A DNA stretch of 63,316 bases. Source: an uncultured Alteromonadaceae bacterium. GTDB lineage: Bacteria > Pseudomonadota > Gammaproteobacteria > Enterobacterales > Alteromonadaceae. Below the pieces are notes generated by a model. It was not told the origin of the DNA and did not search any database. It worked only from the letters and a program-made list of their open reading frames with translations. Location: positions 1 to 63,316 of the forward strand of contig CAJXMO010000021.1 of NCBI GenBank assembly GCA_913056495.1, read 5' to 3'. Below, one piece after another: positions 47,273-56,830 of this stretch. A program made the translations under genes and the position numbers. Positions within the stretch are counted from its first letter, which is position 1; each line of letters opens with the position of its first letter.

Positions 47273-47947
47273 ATGGCTGAATTAATTTCTCATATTGATG
47301 TCAATCCGAAAGGGGAAGTCAAAGCGCTGGTTATCTGGATGCATGGTTTGGGAGATTCAGGCCATGGTTTTGCGCCTTTAGTGCCTGAACTTAATTTAGC
47401 CGAAGCTCTGGGTGTTAAATTTGTCTTTCCGCATGCGCCCGTGCAACCTATTACCATTAATAATGGTTTGCCTATGCGAGCCTGGTATGACATTGCTTCA
47501 TTTGATTTTAACCAAAGAGCAGATGAAAAAGGTGTGCTTGAATCAGCTGAAAAACTTCAGGCTTTAATTGATGAGCAGCTTGAGCATTACAAATTAACGC
47601 CCGATAAACTAGTCATCGCTGGTTTTTCTCAGGGCGCGGTGATGGCCTACCATTTAGGATGCCGTCAAAAACAACCTGTAGCCGGCATTTTGGCCTTATC
47701 GGGTTACTTGTCTATGGCTGATAAGTTGAAAACTGAGGTCACTGAGGCGGCTAAACAAACACCTGTATTAGCTATGCACGGGCTTCAGGATGAGATTGTG
47801 CCCTGTAGATTGGGCAAGTTATCTGCGGAGCGGGCAAAAGAAGCCGGATTGGATGTGAGCTGGAAAGATTATCCAATGCAGCATAATGTGTGTGCCGAGC
47901 AGGTTGCAGATATTTCGGATTGGTTACATACTGTTTTAACACAGTAA
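47273..47947 (+). CDS. Alpha/beta hydrolase, carboxylesterase / acyl-protein thioesterase-like
   Basis: A 224-aa single-domain hydrolase. The Ser is in AGFSQGAVMAY (near residue 119), the Asp in HGLQDEIVP and the His in YPMQHNVC. The lid motif PHAPVQPITINNGLPMRAWYDI is typical of the acyl-protein thioesterase/phospholipase group. GGAG precedes the ATG. It has no signal peptide and is likely cytoplasmic. The last codon and stop fall inside a 15-bp tandem repeat. Confidence 0.87.
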   Translation: MAELISHIDVNPKGEVKALVIWMHGLGDSGHGFAPLVPELNLAEALGVKFVFPHAPVQPITINNGLPMRAWYDIASFDFNQRADEKGVLESAEKLQALIDEQLEHYKLTPDKLVIAGFSQGAVMAYHLGCRQKQPVAGILALSGYLSMADKLKTEVTEAAKQTPVLAMHGLQDEIVPCRLGKLSAERAKEAGLDVSWKDYPMQHNVCAEQVADISDWLHTVLTQ

Positions 47948-47978
47948 TTATTAACACAGTAATTATTAACACAGTAAT
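47937..47978. repeat. 15-bp tandem repeat, 2.8 units
   Basis: TAACACAGTAATTAT is repeated twice and followed by TAACACAGTAAT. It spans the end of the hydrolase gene. Because the unit is a multiple of three and contains CAG TAA, unit number would not change the protein end. It looks like replication slippage. Confidence 0.85.
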
Positions 47979-48068
47979 CAGGGAAACGGACTTTTCTATT
48001 CAAAGGAAGTGGTATTGAGTAGCGATTTCCCAGCCTTGTCTCATTTATAGGTTCTTGTTTTCGTTCTC

Positions 48069-49550
48069 ATGAGTCAATCTAACTTAGTTCAGACCATTTG
48101 CCACAGCCAGAAGCTCCGCTTTGTGATAGCAATCACCTTGCTGACTTTAGCTGGGTTTATCGGCACTAGCTTAATCAGCTATTTTGTTGCGGTTAAAGCC
48201 GTATCTAATCAGATCACGGATTCTGCTTTGCCATTGACCAGTGACAATATTTATTCTGAGATTCAGCGGGATTTAATGCGACCTGTATTTATCTCTTCGC
48301 TGATGGCGCATGATACTTTTGTTCGCGACTGGACGATAGCCGGTGAGCAGGATGAGCAATCTCTGGTTCGTTACCTAGCTGAAATTCAGAAAAAATACGA
48401 AACCGTAACGGCATTTTATGTTTCAGATAATACACGTCAGTACTATCATTCCAGTGGTGTTTTGAGAACCATAGAAAAAGGACCCGTGATTAATGATTGG
48501 TATTTCAGGGTGAAGAATATGCCTGAAGAATATGAAATCAATATTGATCACGATACTGCTAATCCAAATCGATTGTCTGTATTTGTTAACTACAAAACCT
48601 ATGACTATGAAGGCCAGTTTATTGGGGCTACTGGTGTCGGACTGGCGCTTGAAAAAGTACAAGAGTTGATTGAATCCTACCAAAAAAAATATAACCGTGT
48701 GGTTTATTTTATTGATAAGCAGGGCAAACCTACACTCAGAGGCAACCAATTCATTGCCAATCCTGAAACCCTAAAACATAAGCAATTTTATCAGTTACTT
48801 AAGGCATACGGGCAGAAAACACAAACCTCATTCCAGTATAAAACTGGGTCACATACTTATTATGTAAACGCAAGGTATATTCCCGAATTTGACTGGTATG
48901 TGATTATTGAACAAAAAGATGATGAACAGACAGATAAACTTTTCAACTCACTGATATTAAATGTAGTGGTGAGTATATTAATCAGCTTTCTTGTATTAAC
49001 GGCTAGCTATTTCACAATTGCAGCCTACCAGAAACGACTGGAACATATGGCAACGACAGACAGCTTGTCCGGCGCACTAAACCGCCATAGTTTGGATATT
49101 TTACTGGCTCAGACCATTCGTCAGGCTGAACGAAAAAATCAGGCTTTTTCCGGTATTTTGCTGGATCTGGATCATTTTAAAGTTGTGAATGATAAATATG
49201 GCCACTTGGTTGGCGATCAGGTGATTAAAGACGCAGTTGATTTATTGCGTGCTCAGCTTAGAGAGTCAGATGTATTATGCCGCTGGGGTGGGGAAGAGTT
49301 TTTAATTGTATTACCTGAGTGTTCCCTGGAATCAGCCCGTCAAATTGCCGAGCAAATTCGAACCAAGTTTATGCAACATGAATTCTGCCATGGAGACAGA
49401 TTAACCGCCAGTATAGGCATTGCTGAATTCAGACTGACTGCGTTATCTGATACGGAACAAGCGGACAACTCCGAAACTTGGTTACATAGAGTGGATATGG
49501 CTCTATATCAGGCAAAAGAATCCGGTAGAAATAAAATTGTTTTAGGTTAA
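48069..49550 (+). CDS. Membrane diguanylate cyclase with periplasmic sensor
   Basis: A 493-aa protein with membrane segments near residues 17-41 and 295-322, a dCache-like periplasmic sensor between them, and a C-terminal GGDEF domain. The active site is GGEEF (407-411) and the inhibitory I-site RESD (398-401) lies five residues before it, so both activity and product inhibition look intact. It would make c-di-GMP in response to an unknown periplasmic ligand. MshE in the same window has a c-di-GMP-binding domain. Confidence 0.92.
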   Translation: MSQSNLVQTICHSQKLRFVIAITLLTLAGFIGTSLISYFVAVKAVSNQITDSALPLTSDNIYSEIQRDLMRPVFISSLMAHDTFVRDWTIAGEQDEQSLVRYLAEIQKKYETVTAFYVSDNTRQYYHSSGVLRTIEKGPVINDWYFRVKNMPEEYEINIDHDTANPNRLSVFVNYKTYDYEGQFIGATGVGLALEKVQELIESYQKKYNRVVYFIDKQGKPTLRGNQFIANPETLKHKQFYQLLKAYGQKTQTSFQYKTGSHTYYVNARYIPEFDWYVIIEQKDDEQTDKLFNSLILNVVVSILISFLVLTASYFTIAAYQKRLEHMATTDSLSGALNRHSLDILLAQTIRQAERKNQAFSGILLDLDHFKVVNDKYGHLVGDQVIKDAVDLLRAQLRESDVLCRWGGEEFLIVLPECSLESARQIAEQIRTKFMQHEFCHGDRLTASIGIAEFRLTALSDTEQADNSETWLHRVDMALYQAKESGRNKIVLG

Positions 49551-49736
49551 AAAATATAACGTATCTAAATTGTCATAAAGTCGCCATGATAGTCTTGTAG
49601 GCTCGAATATATTCAATAACAAACTTCAGTTTTGTTTATGCCTGAGCTGCGTATTTTCAAGGCTATTTATAGCCGCATTTTCAGAGCTGCCCATATTCGT
49701 ACCCGTTCAGTGCACACCAGACTCGTTAGGGTAACA

Positions 49737-51128
49737 ATGGCGCGTCCTATACCGATAGCGACAATCCCGCGTGAGTATTTATCCTTTTCAATTGATATAT
49801 CTGTGCTGGCCGGTGGTTACTGGTGGGAAGGCAGTATGGGTGTAAAACAGGGATTGGGTACTTTACGAGTTCCGCCTATAGATTTAGACCATAAAAAGCT
49901 GGATCGCTTGGTTCAGGCGCTGGGACCCGCTTATTTAAGAGTCGGTGGCTCTGAAGCGGATAAAATTCATTATTTTGAAGCACCGGACGATGAACCGGAT
50001 GCGATTGTCTTAACTCAGGCAATCTGGGATAAGTTGCATGCATTTTTACAGCGTAACCAGCTAAAGTTGGTTTTTACCTTCAAGTATGGGTTATTTGAGC
50101 GTAGTTTACATGGTCGATGGCAAGGTTCTGAAATTCAGAAACTGTTGGATTATTCAAAGCAAAAAAACTACCAGATAGCCGTATGTGAACTGGGGAATGA
50201 GCTCAATGCTTATTGGGCTTTTCACGGAATTCGTTCGCAGCCTGGCGGTAAAAACTTAGCACAGGACTACGCGACTTTTGCGCGCCTTGTAAAACGTTAT
50301 TTTCCAAGTTGCAAAATTATGGGGCCGGGCAGTGCGTACTGGCCTAAACTGGGTGAGTCTTTAACCCCTTTATCAAACTTAACTAAAAAGTTTCTCGCGT
50401 ATTTACCGTTTGAGCTGGATATTGTCAGTTGGCATTATTATCCATTCCAGAGCACACGTTCTCCTGTTCGAACGCGCACTGCAACACTTAGAGCAATCCT
50501 ATCACCGCGTTCATATCTTGATTTTGCTAAATATACAGAAAAGCTCAATTTCTGGCGTTATTTACATCAACCTCAGGCGCAGCTCTGGACTGGCGAAACA
50601 GGATCGGCACAATGTGGCGGCCAACCTGAATTATCAGATCGTTTTGTTTCCTGCTTCTGGTGGGCTGAGCAACTTGGGCAGGGTGCAGTCTCCGGTCACA
50701 AGGTGATGATCAGGCAAAGCCTGATAGGTGGTGACTATGGTTTGATTAACCGACTTACACTTAAACCCAGACCAGACTATTGGATGAGTTGGCTTTGGGT
50801 TAGGCTAATGGGCGATCAGGTTTATGCAGTTTCCAGTAATCAATCCAGAGTTAAAGTGTATTGCCATCAGCATCCTGATAACGTCAATTTCAAAACTTTG
50901 ATGTTAATTAATCTGGGTAACTTTTCGGCTGATATTAATCTTGATGGGCTTGGACAAATTCAGCAAAGGTACGTCCTTTCTGCCAAAAACATAGAGGCAA
51001 AAAAGGTGATGATTAACGGCCAAAAAGCAAAGTTTAACAAAGGTAAAGTTGAACTCACAGACTTTCCTGTTTTATCTAAAACACCAATACTCCCCCCCTT
51101 TAGCATTAATTTTTGGTTAATAACTTAA
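49737..51128 (+). CDS. GH79 heparanase / beta-glucuronidase-like hydrolase
   Basis: A 463-aa glycosidase of clan GH-A. YLRVGGSEADKIHY, the acid/base pair NE in CELGNELN (Glu155) and the nucleophile in LWTGETGSAQCGG (Glu287) match heparanase motifs, as does the stretch PELSDRFVSCFWWAEQLG...VMIRQSLIGGDYGLI. It likely cleaves glucuronic-acid-containing glycans. I chose the ATG at 49737 because AGGG lies five bases upstream; an open frame from 49638 adds 33 basic residues without a ribosome-binding site. No clear signal peptide is seen with either start. Its downstream neighbour is a GH105 hydrolase. Confidence 0.88.
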   Translation: MARPIPIATIPREYLSFSIDISVLAGGYWWEGSMGVKQGLGTLRVPPIDLDHKKLDRLVQALGPAYLRVGGSEADKIHYFEAPDDEPDAIVLTQAIWDKLHAFLQRNQLKLVFTFKYGLFERSLHGRWQGSEIQKLLDYSKQKNYQIAVCELGNELNAYWAFHGIRSQPGGKNLAQDYATFARLVKRYFPSCKIMGPGSAYWPKLGESLTPLSNLTKKFLAYLPFELDIVSWHYYPFQSTRSPVRTRTATLRAILSPRSYLDFAKYTEKLNFWRYLHQPQAQLWTGETGSAQCGGQPELSDRFVSCFWWAEQLGQGAVSGHKVMIRQSLIGGDYGLINRLTLKPRPDYWMSWLWVRLMGDQVYAVSSNQSRVKVYCHQHPDNVNFKTLMLINLGNFSADINLDGLGQIQQRYVLSAKNIEAKKVMINGQKAKFNKGKVELTDFPVLSKTPILPPFSINFWLIT

Positions 51129-51191
51129 ACCTTATGATTTGTTTGTAGCCAAGTTTTTTCTTATCTATATGATTTATATTGCATTTTGTTT

Positions 51192-51229
51192 ATATCATTT
51201 TGATATTTTTTATTATATCAAAATGATAT
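51192..51229. promoter_or_regulatory. Twin 15-bp dyad sites upstream of the GH105 gene
   Basis: ATATCATTTTGATAT (51192-51206) and ATATCAAAATGATAT (51215-51229) share the dyad ATATCA-N3-TGATAT, 23 bp centre to centre, about 100 bp before the GH105 start. They look like a pair of operators for a dimeric regulator. Together they could also form one large hairpin and end the GH79 transcript. Confidence 0.7.
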
Positions 51230-51330
51230 TTCTGTTTTAGTCTTTTCAGCTGATTAAATAATGCTTTTTATGATGGGTTTTGTTATTTTATGATTGTTAT
51301 AAAATCCATTAAGAAGGTTAAATCAAAGTG

Positions 51331-52458
51331 ATGAAAATGTTTACGTTAAAGCAGATCGTAAAAGCCTTGCCTGTGGCGCTTGCTGCGATAAGTTTCTCTG
51401 CAAGTGCAGAGCTTCCGCCATTACCTGAAATTAAGTCAGCTATGAAAAAAGTTGCTGACTGGCAAATTGAACATTTCCATGATGATATGGAACGCGAGAA
51501 CGAATGGGAAAACCGTTTTAATGCCTGGACTTATGGCGCACTATACATAGGTATGGAAAAGTGGGCTCAAATGGCCGACAGTGATAAATATTACCAGTTT
51601 TTATTAAAAGTCTCTGAAGATAACAACTGGGATTTAGGCCCGGGCAAATATCATGCGGATGATCAGGCGGTTGGCCAGCTTTATATTGAACTTTACCGTA
51701 AATATAAAAAGCCTGAAATGTTGCAAAAAACGTTGGAAAGAACCAAGTGGATTAAAGAGAACCCCAGCCAGCAACCCATGCGGTTGAACCATTATAAATT
51801 TGTGGAACGCTGGACTTGGTGTGATGCTTTATTTATGGCACCACCAGTATGGGCTAAACTGGCTAATATCACCGGTGATGAATCATATCGAAACTGGATG
51901 TTTGCTGAATATGTCGCAACCACCAATCATTTATATGATGACGAAGAGCACTTATTTTACCGGGATGAGCATTTCATAAATAAACGTGACAAAGGCCATA
52001 AAATTTTCTGGTCACGCGGCAATGGCTGGGTGTTTGGCGGTTTAACTTTAATATTAGAAGAAATGCCGGAAGGTCCACAAAAAGCGTATTTTATGAAGTT
52101 ATACAAAGATATGGCTGCCAGTATTATCAAGCTACAAACCGAACAAGGTCATTGGGCTATGAGCTTAAAAGCGGCTGAGCTGTATCCGACTCCTGAAACC
52201 AGCGGTACTGCGTTTTTTACATATGCTTTAGCTTGGGGTGTTAATCAGGGCATACTGGATAAAAAAACCTATCTTGAGCCTATTGAGCGCGGTTGGAAGA
52301 GTTTAACCAGTCATATCCGCAAAGATGGCTTGTTAGGTTATGTACAGCCAGTAGGGGCTGGACCGGGTGAAGCCTGGCCGGATAAAACCGAAGTGTACGG
52401 TGTGGGTGCCTTTTTGTCAGCAGGTACAGAGGTTTATAAACTTAAAAATGCCTTGTAA
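51331..52458 (+). CDS. Secreted GH105/GH88 unsaturated glycanyl hydrolase
   Basis: A 375-aa exported (alpha/alpha)6-barrel hydrolase. A signal peptide ends SASA. Catalytic-region motifs are [26 protein letters not shown] and [18 protein letters not shown]105/GH88 enzymes remove unsaturated uronic acids left by polysaccharide lyases on pectic rhamnogalacturonan or ulvan. ATG at 51331 is chosen; an adjacent GTG at 51328 is equally possible. It follows the GH79 gene after 200 bp with the twin dyad sites between them. Confidence 0.9.
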   Translation: MKMFTLKQIVKALPVALAAISFSASAELPPLPEIKSAMKKVADWQIEHFHDDMERENEWENRFNAWTYGALYIGMEKWAQMADSDKYYQFLLKVSEDNNWDLGPGKYHADDQAVGQLYIELYRKYKKPEMLQKTLERTKWIKENPSQQPMRLNHYKFVERWTWCDALFMAPPVWAKLANITGDESYRNWMFAEYVATTNHLYDDEEHLFYRDEHFINKRDKGHKIFWSRGNGWVFGGLTLILEEMPEGPQKAYFMKLYKDMAASIIKLQTEQGHWAMSLKAAELYPTPETSGTAFFTYALAWGVNQGILDKKTYLEPIERGWKSLTSHIRKDGLLGYVQPVGAGPGEAWPDKTEVYGVGAFLSAGTEVYKLKNAL

Positions 52459-52481
52459 GAATCGGCTGTAAAGATAAAAAG

Positions 52482-52518
52482 AAAAAAGGGTTGGGACTCG
52501 GGAAATGAAGTCCCAACC
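52482..52518 (-). terminator. Terminator behind the TonB receptor gene
   Basis: GGTTGGGACT and AGTCCCAACC form a 10-bp stem around a ten-base loop. On the minus strand six T follow it. It lies 90 bp after the receptor stop and may serve the GH105 transcript as well. Confidence 0.75.
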
Positions 52519-52607
52519 AAAAGTTCCCATTGGAGATTAAAGGGAATTTTATGCTGTTCCGTCCATGGAACTTTGCAGCAACTTGTTGTTAACTCAGTTA
52601 GTACTTT

Positions 52608-54656
52608 CTAAAGCTTATAACTGACTGAGAAGCGAATGCTTCTGGGTTCAAACATATGATAATGAATATCTTCCACTTCATTTGTTTCACCTGTTAATTG
52701 GGAGCCATACAAATAATCAATGTCATGATCATCGCTATCCGTTAAATTCAGAATATCTGCCACAAAAGTCCATTTGTCGTGAGTATAACCGGCGCGTAAA
52801 TTCATAATAGAACTGCTGCCCGAATAAACTGAACCATCTTCATTGAGCGGACGCTGGCCAAAATGACGCAGGCGTAAGCTACCAAATAAACCATTATCAA
52901 ACCTGGCATTTAAACCGGCTTGCAGAACATGCTCAATTGCACCCGGAATATGATTGCCCTCAGGTGCGCTCTCTGAAAATTCTGCATCTGTATAAGCATA
53001 TTCAATATCAGCGCTAAAATAGTCTGAAATCTGATAGTAAGTGGTTACTTCAAAGCCGTATCTGTCTGAACCACGGCTAGCCTCTGTATTACCGGCGTCA
53101 CCGACAAATAACAGTTCGCTGTCCAGTTCAAGTGACCAAAGGGCAACTGAGGTATTGAGCTTGTCATTGATAAAACCACGTACGCCAATTTCATAGCCAA
53201 ATGAACGAACCAGGGGATCAACCTGTTCAACGCTTGTGCCATCGGCCGGATCAAGCCGAATGGTTGTGCCACGTGCATCATTTGAGTGGAAGCCCTGACC
53301 GGCAGAGAAATAAGATTCCCAATCATGGTTTAGAGTATAAATTAAACTCCCTTTAATCGATGTGATAGAGTCATCATTACTGCCACTGTTCGTGGATAAA
53401 TCAACGCCATTTTTATTGGTTCCGGCTAAATCTGTTACTTCAAAATCATAATAGTCTGCGCGAACACCAAATACCGAGCGGAAATCTGAGTTCCAGTCGA
53501 TTCGGTTTTCCCAGTATGCAGCTGTGCTGAGTTCAGATACGCTATCGCTGCGCACAACCCCTAAGCGGCTTCTTTGTTTAGTATGGTATAAACCCACTTC
53601 ATCAATATCGTCATAGCGGGCTTCAACACCAAATTTATTCTGCACAGCCAGGCCATTCCAATCTGTTTGTATTACATAATGTGCCTGACCACCAAAAATA
53701 TTGCGCTTATCAACTTGTTCAAACTGGTCGCCATTGACAGGATCATCTAAAAAGTAAGTAAAGTTCGACCATAAATTCATTTCATATTGAATCGCATAGG
53801 CTGAGGCATGCCAGTTTTTATTTTGCCAGTCGATATTAACGCTGTAACGGCTGGATTCACCGCCCAATGATGTGTCGAGTGAACCCAGATCATCTATTAA
53901 CCCTTGCGATACCGCGCGCTGCGGAATTTGATCGGCACTGTTCCAGCTATTATCGTAAGCCATAAAGCTCAGGCTCAATTGGCCATCGGCTACTGACTGA
54001 GCGTATTTGAGCAATACATTGGTTTTATCCACATCTTCGTTAATATCTTTCCAGGGGCCGTCATACTGGTTATATTCAACCGCGGCTAAAATATCGCCTT
54101 CACCGGCTTTAATACTGCCTAAGCCAACCAACCTTAAAAAATTATCATTGCCCAGGGTTATTTCAGCCTCTCCTGTTTCGGCTGTGTTCAGCGTTTGTAT
54201 CTGTGCGCTGCCGGCGCCACTAAAGTCGCCTACATCAGCATAATAACCACCTTTTTTATAACTTAACTTTTCGATGGTTTCTGGAATAATAAAGTTTAAA
54301 TCTGTATAGCCCTGGCCATGACCATGCGTGCGCATATTAACCGGCATGCCATCTACCGAGGTAGAAAAGTCAGTACCATGATCCAAATTAAAACCGCGTA
54401 AAAAATATTGATTGGCTTTACCTGTACCACTGTGCTGAGTGGCAACCATACCGGGTACAAACTCTAAAATTTCACCGGTTCTTAATAAAGGTCTGAGTTC
54501 TATCTCTTGTTTGCTCACCACGCCTTGCGATGCTGAAATAGCCTGACCGATTAAATTAACTTGGCGACCTTCGATATCTATTATTTCAGTTTCCGGGGTA
54601 TCGGCAAAACTGGGTAAGCTCAGCGCGCTTAAAACCGCAAGTGTTACTTTTTTCAC
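52608..54656 (-). CDS. TonB-dependent outer-membrane receptor
   Basis: A 682-aa receptor: signal peptide (ending PSFA), plug domain (about 40-150, with VSKQEIELRPLLRTGEILEFVPG, abbreviated) and a 22-strand-type barrel ending in an aromatic-rich C-terminus (RSIRFSVSYKL). The plug sequence RGFNLDHGTDFSTSVDGMPVN is common in metal or siderophore receptors. The start is GTG with GAGGA six bases upstream. A Fur-like box in the divergent promoter region suggests iron control; the exact ligand is unknown. Confidence 0.92.
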   Translation of the reverse strand: MKKVTLAVLSALSLPSFADTPETEIIDIEGRQVNLIGQAISASQGVVSKQEIELRPLLRTGEILEFVPGMVATQHSGTGKANQYFLRGFNLDHGTDFSTSVDGMPVNMRTHGHGQGYTDLNFIIPETIEKLSYKKGGYYADVGDFSGAGSAQIQTLNTAETGEAEITLGNDNFLRLVGLGSIKAGEGDILAAVEYNQYDGPWKDINEDVDKTNVLLKYAQSVADGQLSLSFMAYDNSWNSADQIPQRAVSQGLIDDLGSLDTSLGGESSRYSVNIDWQNKNWHASAYAIQYEMNLWSNFTYFLDDPVNGDQFEQVDKRNIFGGQAHYVIQTDWNGLAVQNKFGVEARYDDIDEVGLYHTKQRSRLGVVRSDSVSELSTAAYWENRIDWNSDFRSVFGVRADYYDFEVTDLAGTNKNGVDLSTNSGSNDDSITSIKGSLIYTLNHDWESYFSAGQGFHSNDARGTTIRLDPADGTSVEQVDPLVRSFGYEIGVRGFINDKLNTSVALWSLELDSELLFVGDAGNTEASRGSDRYGFEVTTYYQISDYFSADIEYAYTDAEFSESAPEGNHIPGAIEHVLQAGLNARFDNGLFGSLRLRHFGQRPLNEDGSVYSGSSSIMNLRAGYTHDKWTFVADILNLTDSDDHDIDYLYGSQLTGETNEVEDIHYHMFEPRSIRFSVSYKL

Positions 54657-54721
54657 TTTGAATCCTCAAAATAATTGGTATTATGCTGATTGTCTTGGTT
54701 AAGTAATCAAAAAGTTAACAA

Positions 54722-54740
54722 AGCAATCATAATCATTAAC
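54722..54740. promoter_or_regulatory. Candidate Fur box between the TonB receptor and blaI-like genes
   Basis: AGCAATCATAATCATTAAC matches the classical 19-bp Fur consensus at 14 of 19 positions by eye, 44 bp before the BlaI-like ATG and 66 bp before the receptor start. Iron repression of one or both genes is inferred. Confidence 0.45.
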
Positions 54741-54783
54741 TTATTATCAAACACAATCTAAAAACCGATAAGGGCTAGGTTTT

Positions 54784-55221
54784 ATGAAAAACTTAGGTAA
54801 AGGACTGAGCCAGTGGTTTGGTCAGCGGCAGAAAAAAATGAAGGTACCCAGTCTGGGTACGCGCGAAATCGAAGTGCTGAGAATTTTATGGCGCGAAGGT
54901 GAATTGTCTGCGCAGCAAGTACTCGAGCATGTCGAAAATGAAGATGTCTCGCTAAGTACGATGCAAAGTACACTCGAACGGTTACACCGCAAAGAATTGC
55001 TTACCCGGGAAAAGTCCGGTCGTTATTATGTATATACAGCTTGTATATCGCAAAGCAGTATTATCAGTAGCTTGCTGCAGGACATTGCCAGTCAGATTAG
55101 TGGTGGTGATATGGCACCTATGATCTCTGGTTTTATTGAATTTGTAGAAGAAGATTCGCCAGAATCAATTAAACAGGTACAGCAAAGTTTAACCTCAAAG
55201 CATAAAAGATCGGATAGCTAG
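54784..55221 (+). CDS. BlaI/MecI/CopY family repressor
   Basis: A 145-aa winged-helix repressor (LGTREIEVLRILWREGELSAQQVL, shortened, and STMQSTLERLHRKELL...GRYYVY). In BlaI/MecI systems such a repressor is cut after activation of a membrane metallopeptidase; here the M56 gene starts one base after its stop codon. No TACA/TGTA-type BlaI site is visible nearby, so its operator is unclear. Confidence 0.9.
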   Translation: MKNLGKGLSQWFGQRQKKMKVPSLGTREIEVLRILWREGELSAQQVLEHVENEDVSLSTMQSTLERLHRKELLTREKSGRYYVYTACISQSSIISSLLQDIASQISGGDMAPMISGFIEFVEEDSPESIKQVQQSLTSKHKRSDS

Positions 55222-55222
55222 T

Positions 55223-56188
55223 TTGTTAACGTTTTTAGGTGGGGCAATATTTGTCTGGGTTACCTTCGCGCTTATTTTTACCTGGATAGCAGCTGCTTTT
55301 TACCCGTTTATTGAACGAATAATTAAATCCTTGCCGGTTAGGCGCCGTTTGAGTTGGCGCCTGACTTATGTCTGCCTGCCTTTTTTACTTGCCTGGTGCG
55401 TTCTGATTTTATTTACTCAGCCAGAGCTGATTAAAGTGATTGTCGATGGTCATTGTCATGAACAGGTTTGCGCGCCTCACTGGCTAAAGATTGACAGTGA
55501 AACACTGGAAAGTCAGGCTTTTATTATTAGCTCTATTGCATTCTTTATCAGCGTTTTTGCTTTTATTATAAGACAGTTTGTAGTAAGTAAGCGCTATCTC
55601 ACCTTGCTTAATCAGTTGTCCTCTGAAGCCAATGTTAAAAATAAAATGACGGCCGTGCGGGTAATAGAAACGCCCGCAGCATTGGCCTGGTGTGCTGGTT
55701 TATTTAATCCTAAAGTTTTTTTATCCAAAGCTTTATTGGATAAGCTAACCGCAGATGAGTTGACGGTTCTGCTTAAACACGAATACACGCATGCCAGTCG
55801 GCACGATAACTTACGTAAATGGATACTGCACTGGGCAAGCGGATGCTGGCCAAAACCTATTAAAGTTAAACTTAAGCAGCGCTATTTATACGACACAGAA
55901 CTCTTATCTGACTTATCTGCCATTTCACACTCAGGCCAAACAGAGCAACTGGCAAGTGCGATTGATAAGTCACTTTTTTTAGCGAGCTGTCATTGCCAGA
56001 ATGCCACAGAAAAAAATAAGTCATCTGGCGTTCGTATAGCTGATATAAACGCGGAGCGAGCGCAGGCTAGAGTTAACTATAAACCGGCACAGTGGGTGCT
56101 TGGCATCTGCATGTTTATCATCAATATTATATTGATATTATTGTCATTGCATTTTGGTCACCCGTTTTTGGAGTGGGTTTCTGGTTAA
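55223..56188 (+). CDS. M56 family membrane metallopeptidase (BlaR1-like protease part)
   Basis: A 321-aa membrane protein with about four membrane segments and the zinc motif HEYTH (near residue 189) followed by ASRHDNLRKW. It is the protease half of BlaR1-type sensors and lacks the penicillin-binding sensor domain. The start is TTG, one base after the blaI-like stop. It probably triggers cleavage of its partner repressor. What it senses, and whether the divergent TonB receptor is a target, is unknown. Confidence 0.88.
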   Translation: MLTFLGGAIFVWVTFALIFTWIAAAFYPFIERIIKSLPVRRRLSWRLTYVCLPFLLAWCVLILFTQPELIKVIVDGHCHEQVCAPHWLKIDSETLESQAFIISSIAFFISVFAFIIRQFVVSKRYLTLLNQLSSEANVKNKMTAVRVIETPAALAWCAGLFNPKVFLSKALLDKLTADELTVLLKHEYTHASRHDNLRKWILHWASGCWPKPIKVKLKQRYLYDTELLSDLSAISHSGQTEQLASAIDKSLFLASCHCQNATEKNKSSGVRIADINAERAQARVNYKPAQWVLGICMFIINIILILLSLHFGHPFLEWVSG

Positions 56189-56218
56189 ACTGCAATTTTG
56201 CTTTCATAAAACTGAAAA

Positions 56219-56237
56219 CCTAGCTGCATAAGCTAGG
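56219..56237 (+). promoter_or_regulatory. Hairpin behind the M56 gene
   Basis: CCTAGCT pairs with AGCTAGG around GCATA, before the DUF6174 ribosome-binding site. There is no T run; it may end or protect the M56 transcript. Confidence 0.4.
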
Positions 56238-56261
56238 GTCATAATTCAACAAGGAAAGTTT

Positions 56262-56714
56262 ATGAAAGCCTTATTCTCTTCATCACTGGCAAGCATTGTT
56301 TTGTTGACGGCTTGCTCGGATGATAACAGCCTTTCGCAGCAAGCCACGCTGAGCAAAAATCAGAATCAATGGCAGGCCCATGCCATTACGGATTACAAAT
56401 TAACCCTCAGGCAGTCCTGTTATTGTGCGCGGGCCGGAACTCATGAAATTTATCTGGCTTCCGGTGAAGTGGTTGAGGCTTATTATACCGGGCTTGGAAA
56501 TGATGCCGAGCGGGAGTCATTGGATAAATCTGAGTATCCGTCTTTATTAAACGTTAACAAGCTATTTTCACTGGTTTCAACTCAAATAGAATCCGGTTAT
56601 CTGACTCAGGTGAGCTATGATTCCGAGTTCGGCTTCCCGCTGACGATTGAATATGCTGGCCCTAAAGGCGCTGAAGATATTGGCGGTTCAATTACAGTGT
56701 TGGCGTTTGAGTAA
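56262..56714 (+). CDS. DUF6174 family lipoprotein
   Basis: A 150-aa lipoprotein with lipobox LLTAC (Cys near residue 18). The mature part matches DUF6174: QAHAITDYKLTLRQSCYC, a loop GEVVEAYYTG, then SYDSEFGFPLTIEYAGP. The function of the family is unknown. AAGGAAA precedes the ATG. Confidence 0.82.
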   Translation: MKALFSSSLASIVLLTACSDDNSLSQQATLSKNQNQWQAHAITDYKLTLRQSCYCARAGTHEIYLASGEVVEAYYTGLGNDAERESLDKSEYPSLLNVNKLFSLVSTQIESGYLTQVSYDSEFGFPLTIEYAGPKGAEDIGGSITVLAFE

Positions 56715-56830
56715 GTGGTATTTGGTAAGTGAGGCGCAGCGCTCATCTAGAAAACAGAATTTGTTGTGTTTATGTTAAGCCTTTGGCAATATAGAGCGCT
56801 TAAATATAAAAACATAAGCAAGGAAAAGCG

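Noticed and set aside
47937..47978. Possible CRISPR array
   Set aside because: Units are directly adjacent without spacers and only 15 bp long.
54657..54783. BlaI-type operator (TACA/TGTA dyad)
   Set aside because: No such dyad is present in the divergent promoter region.
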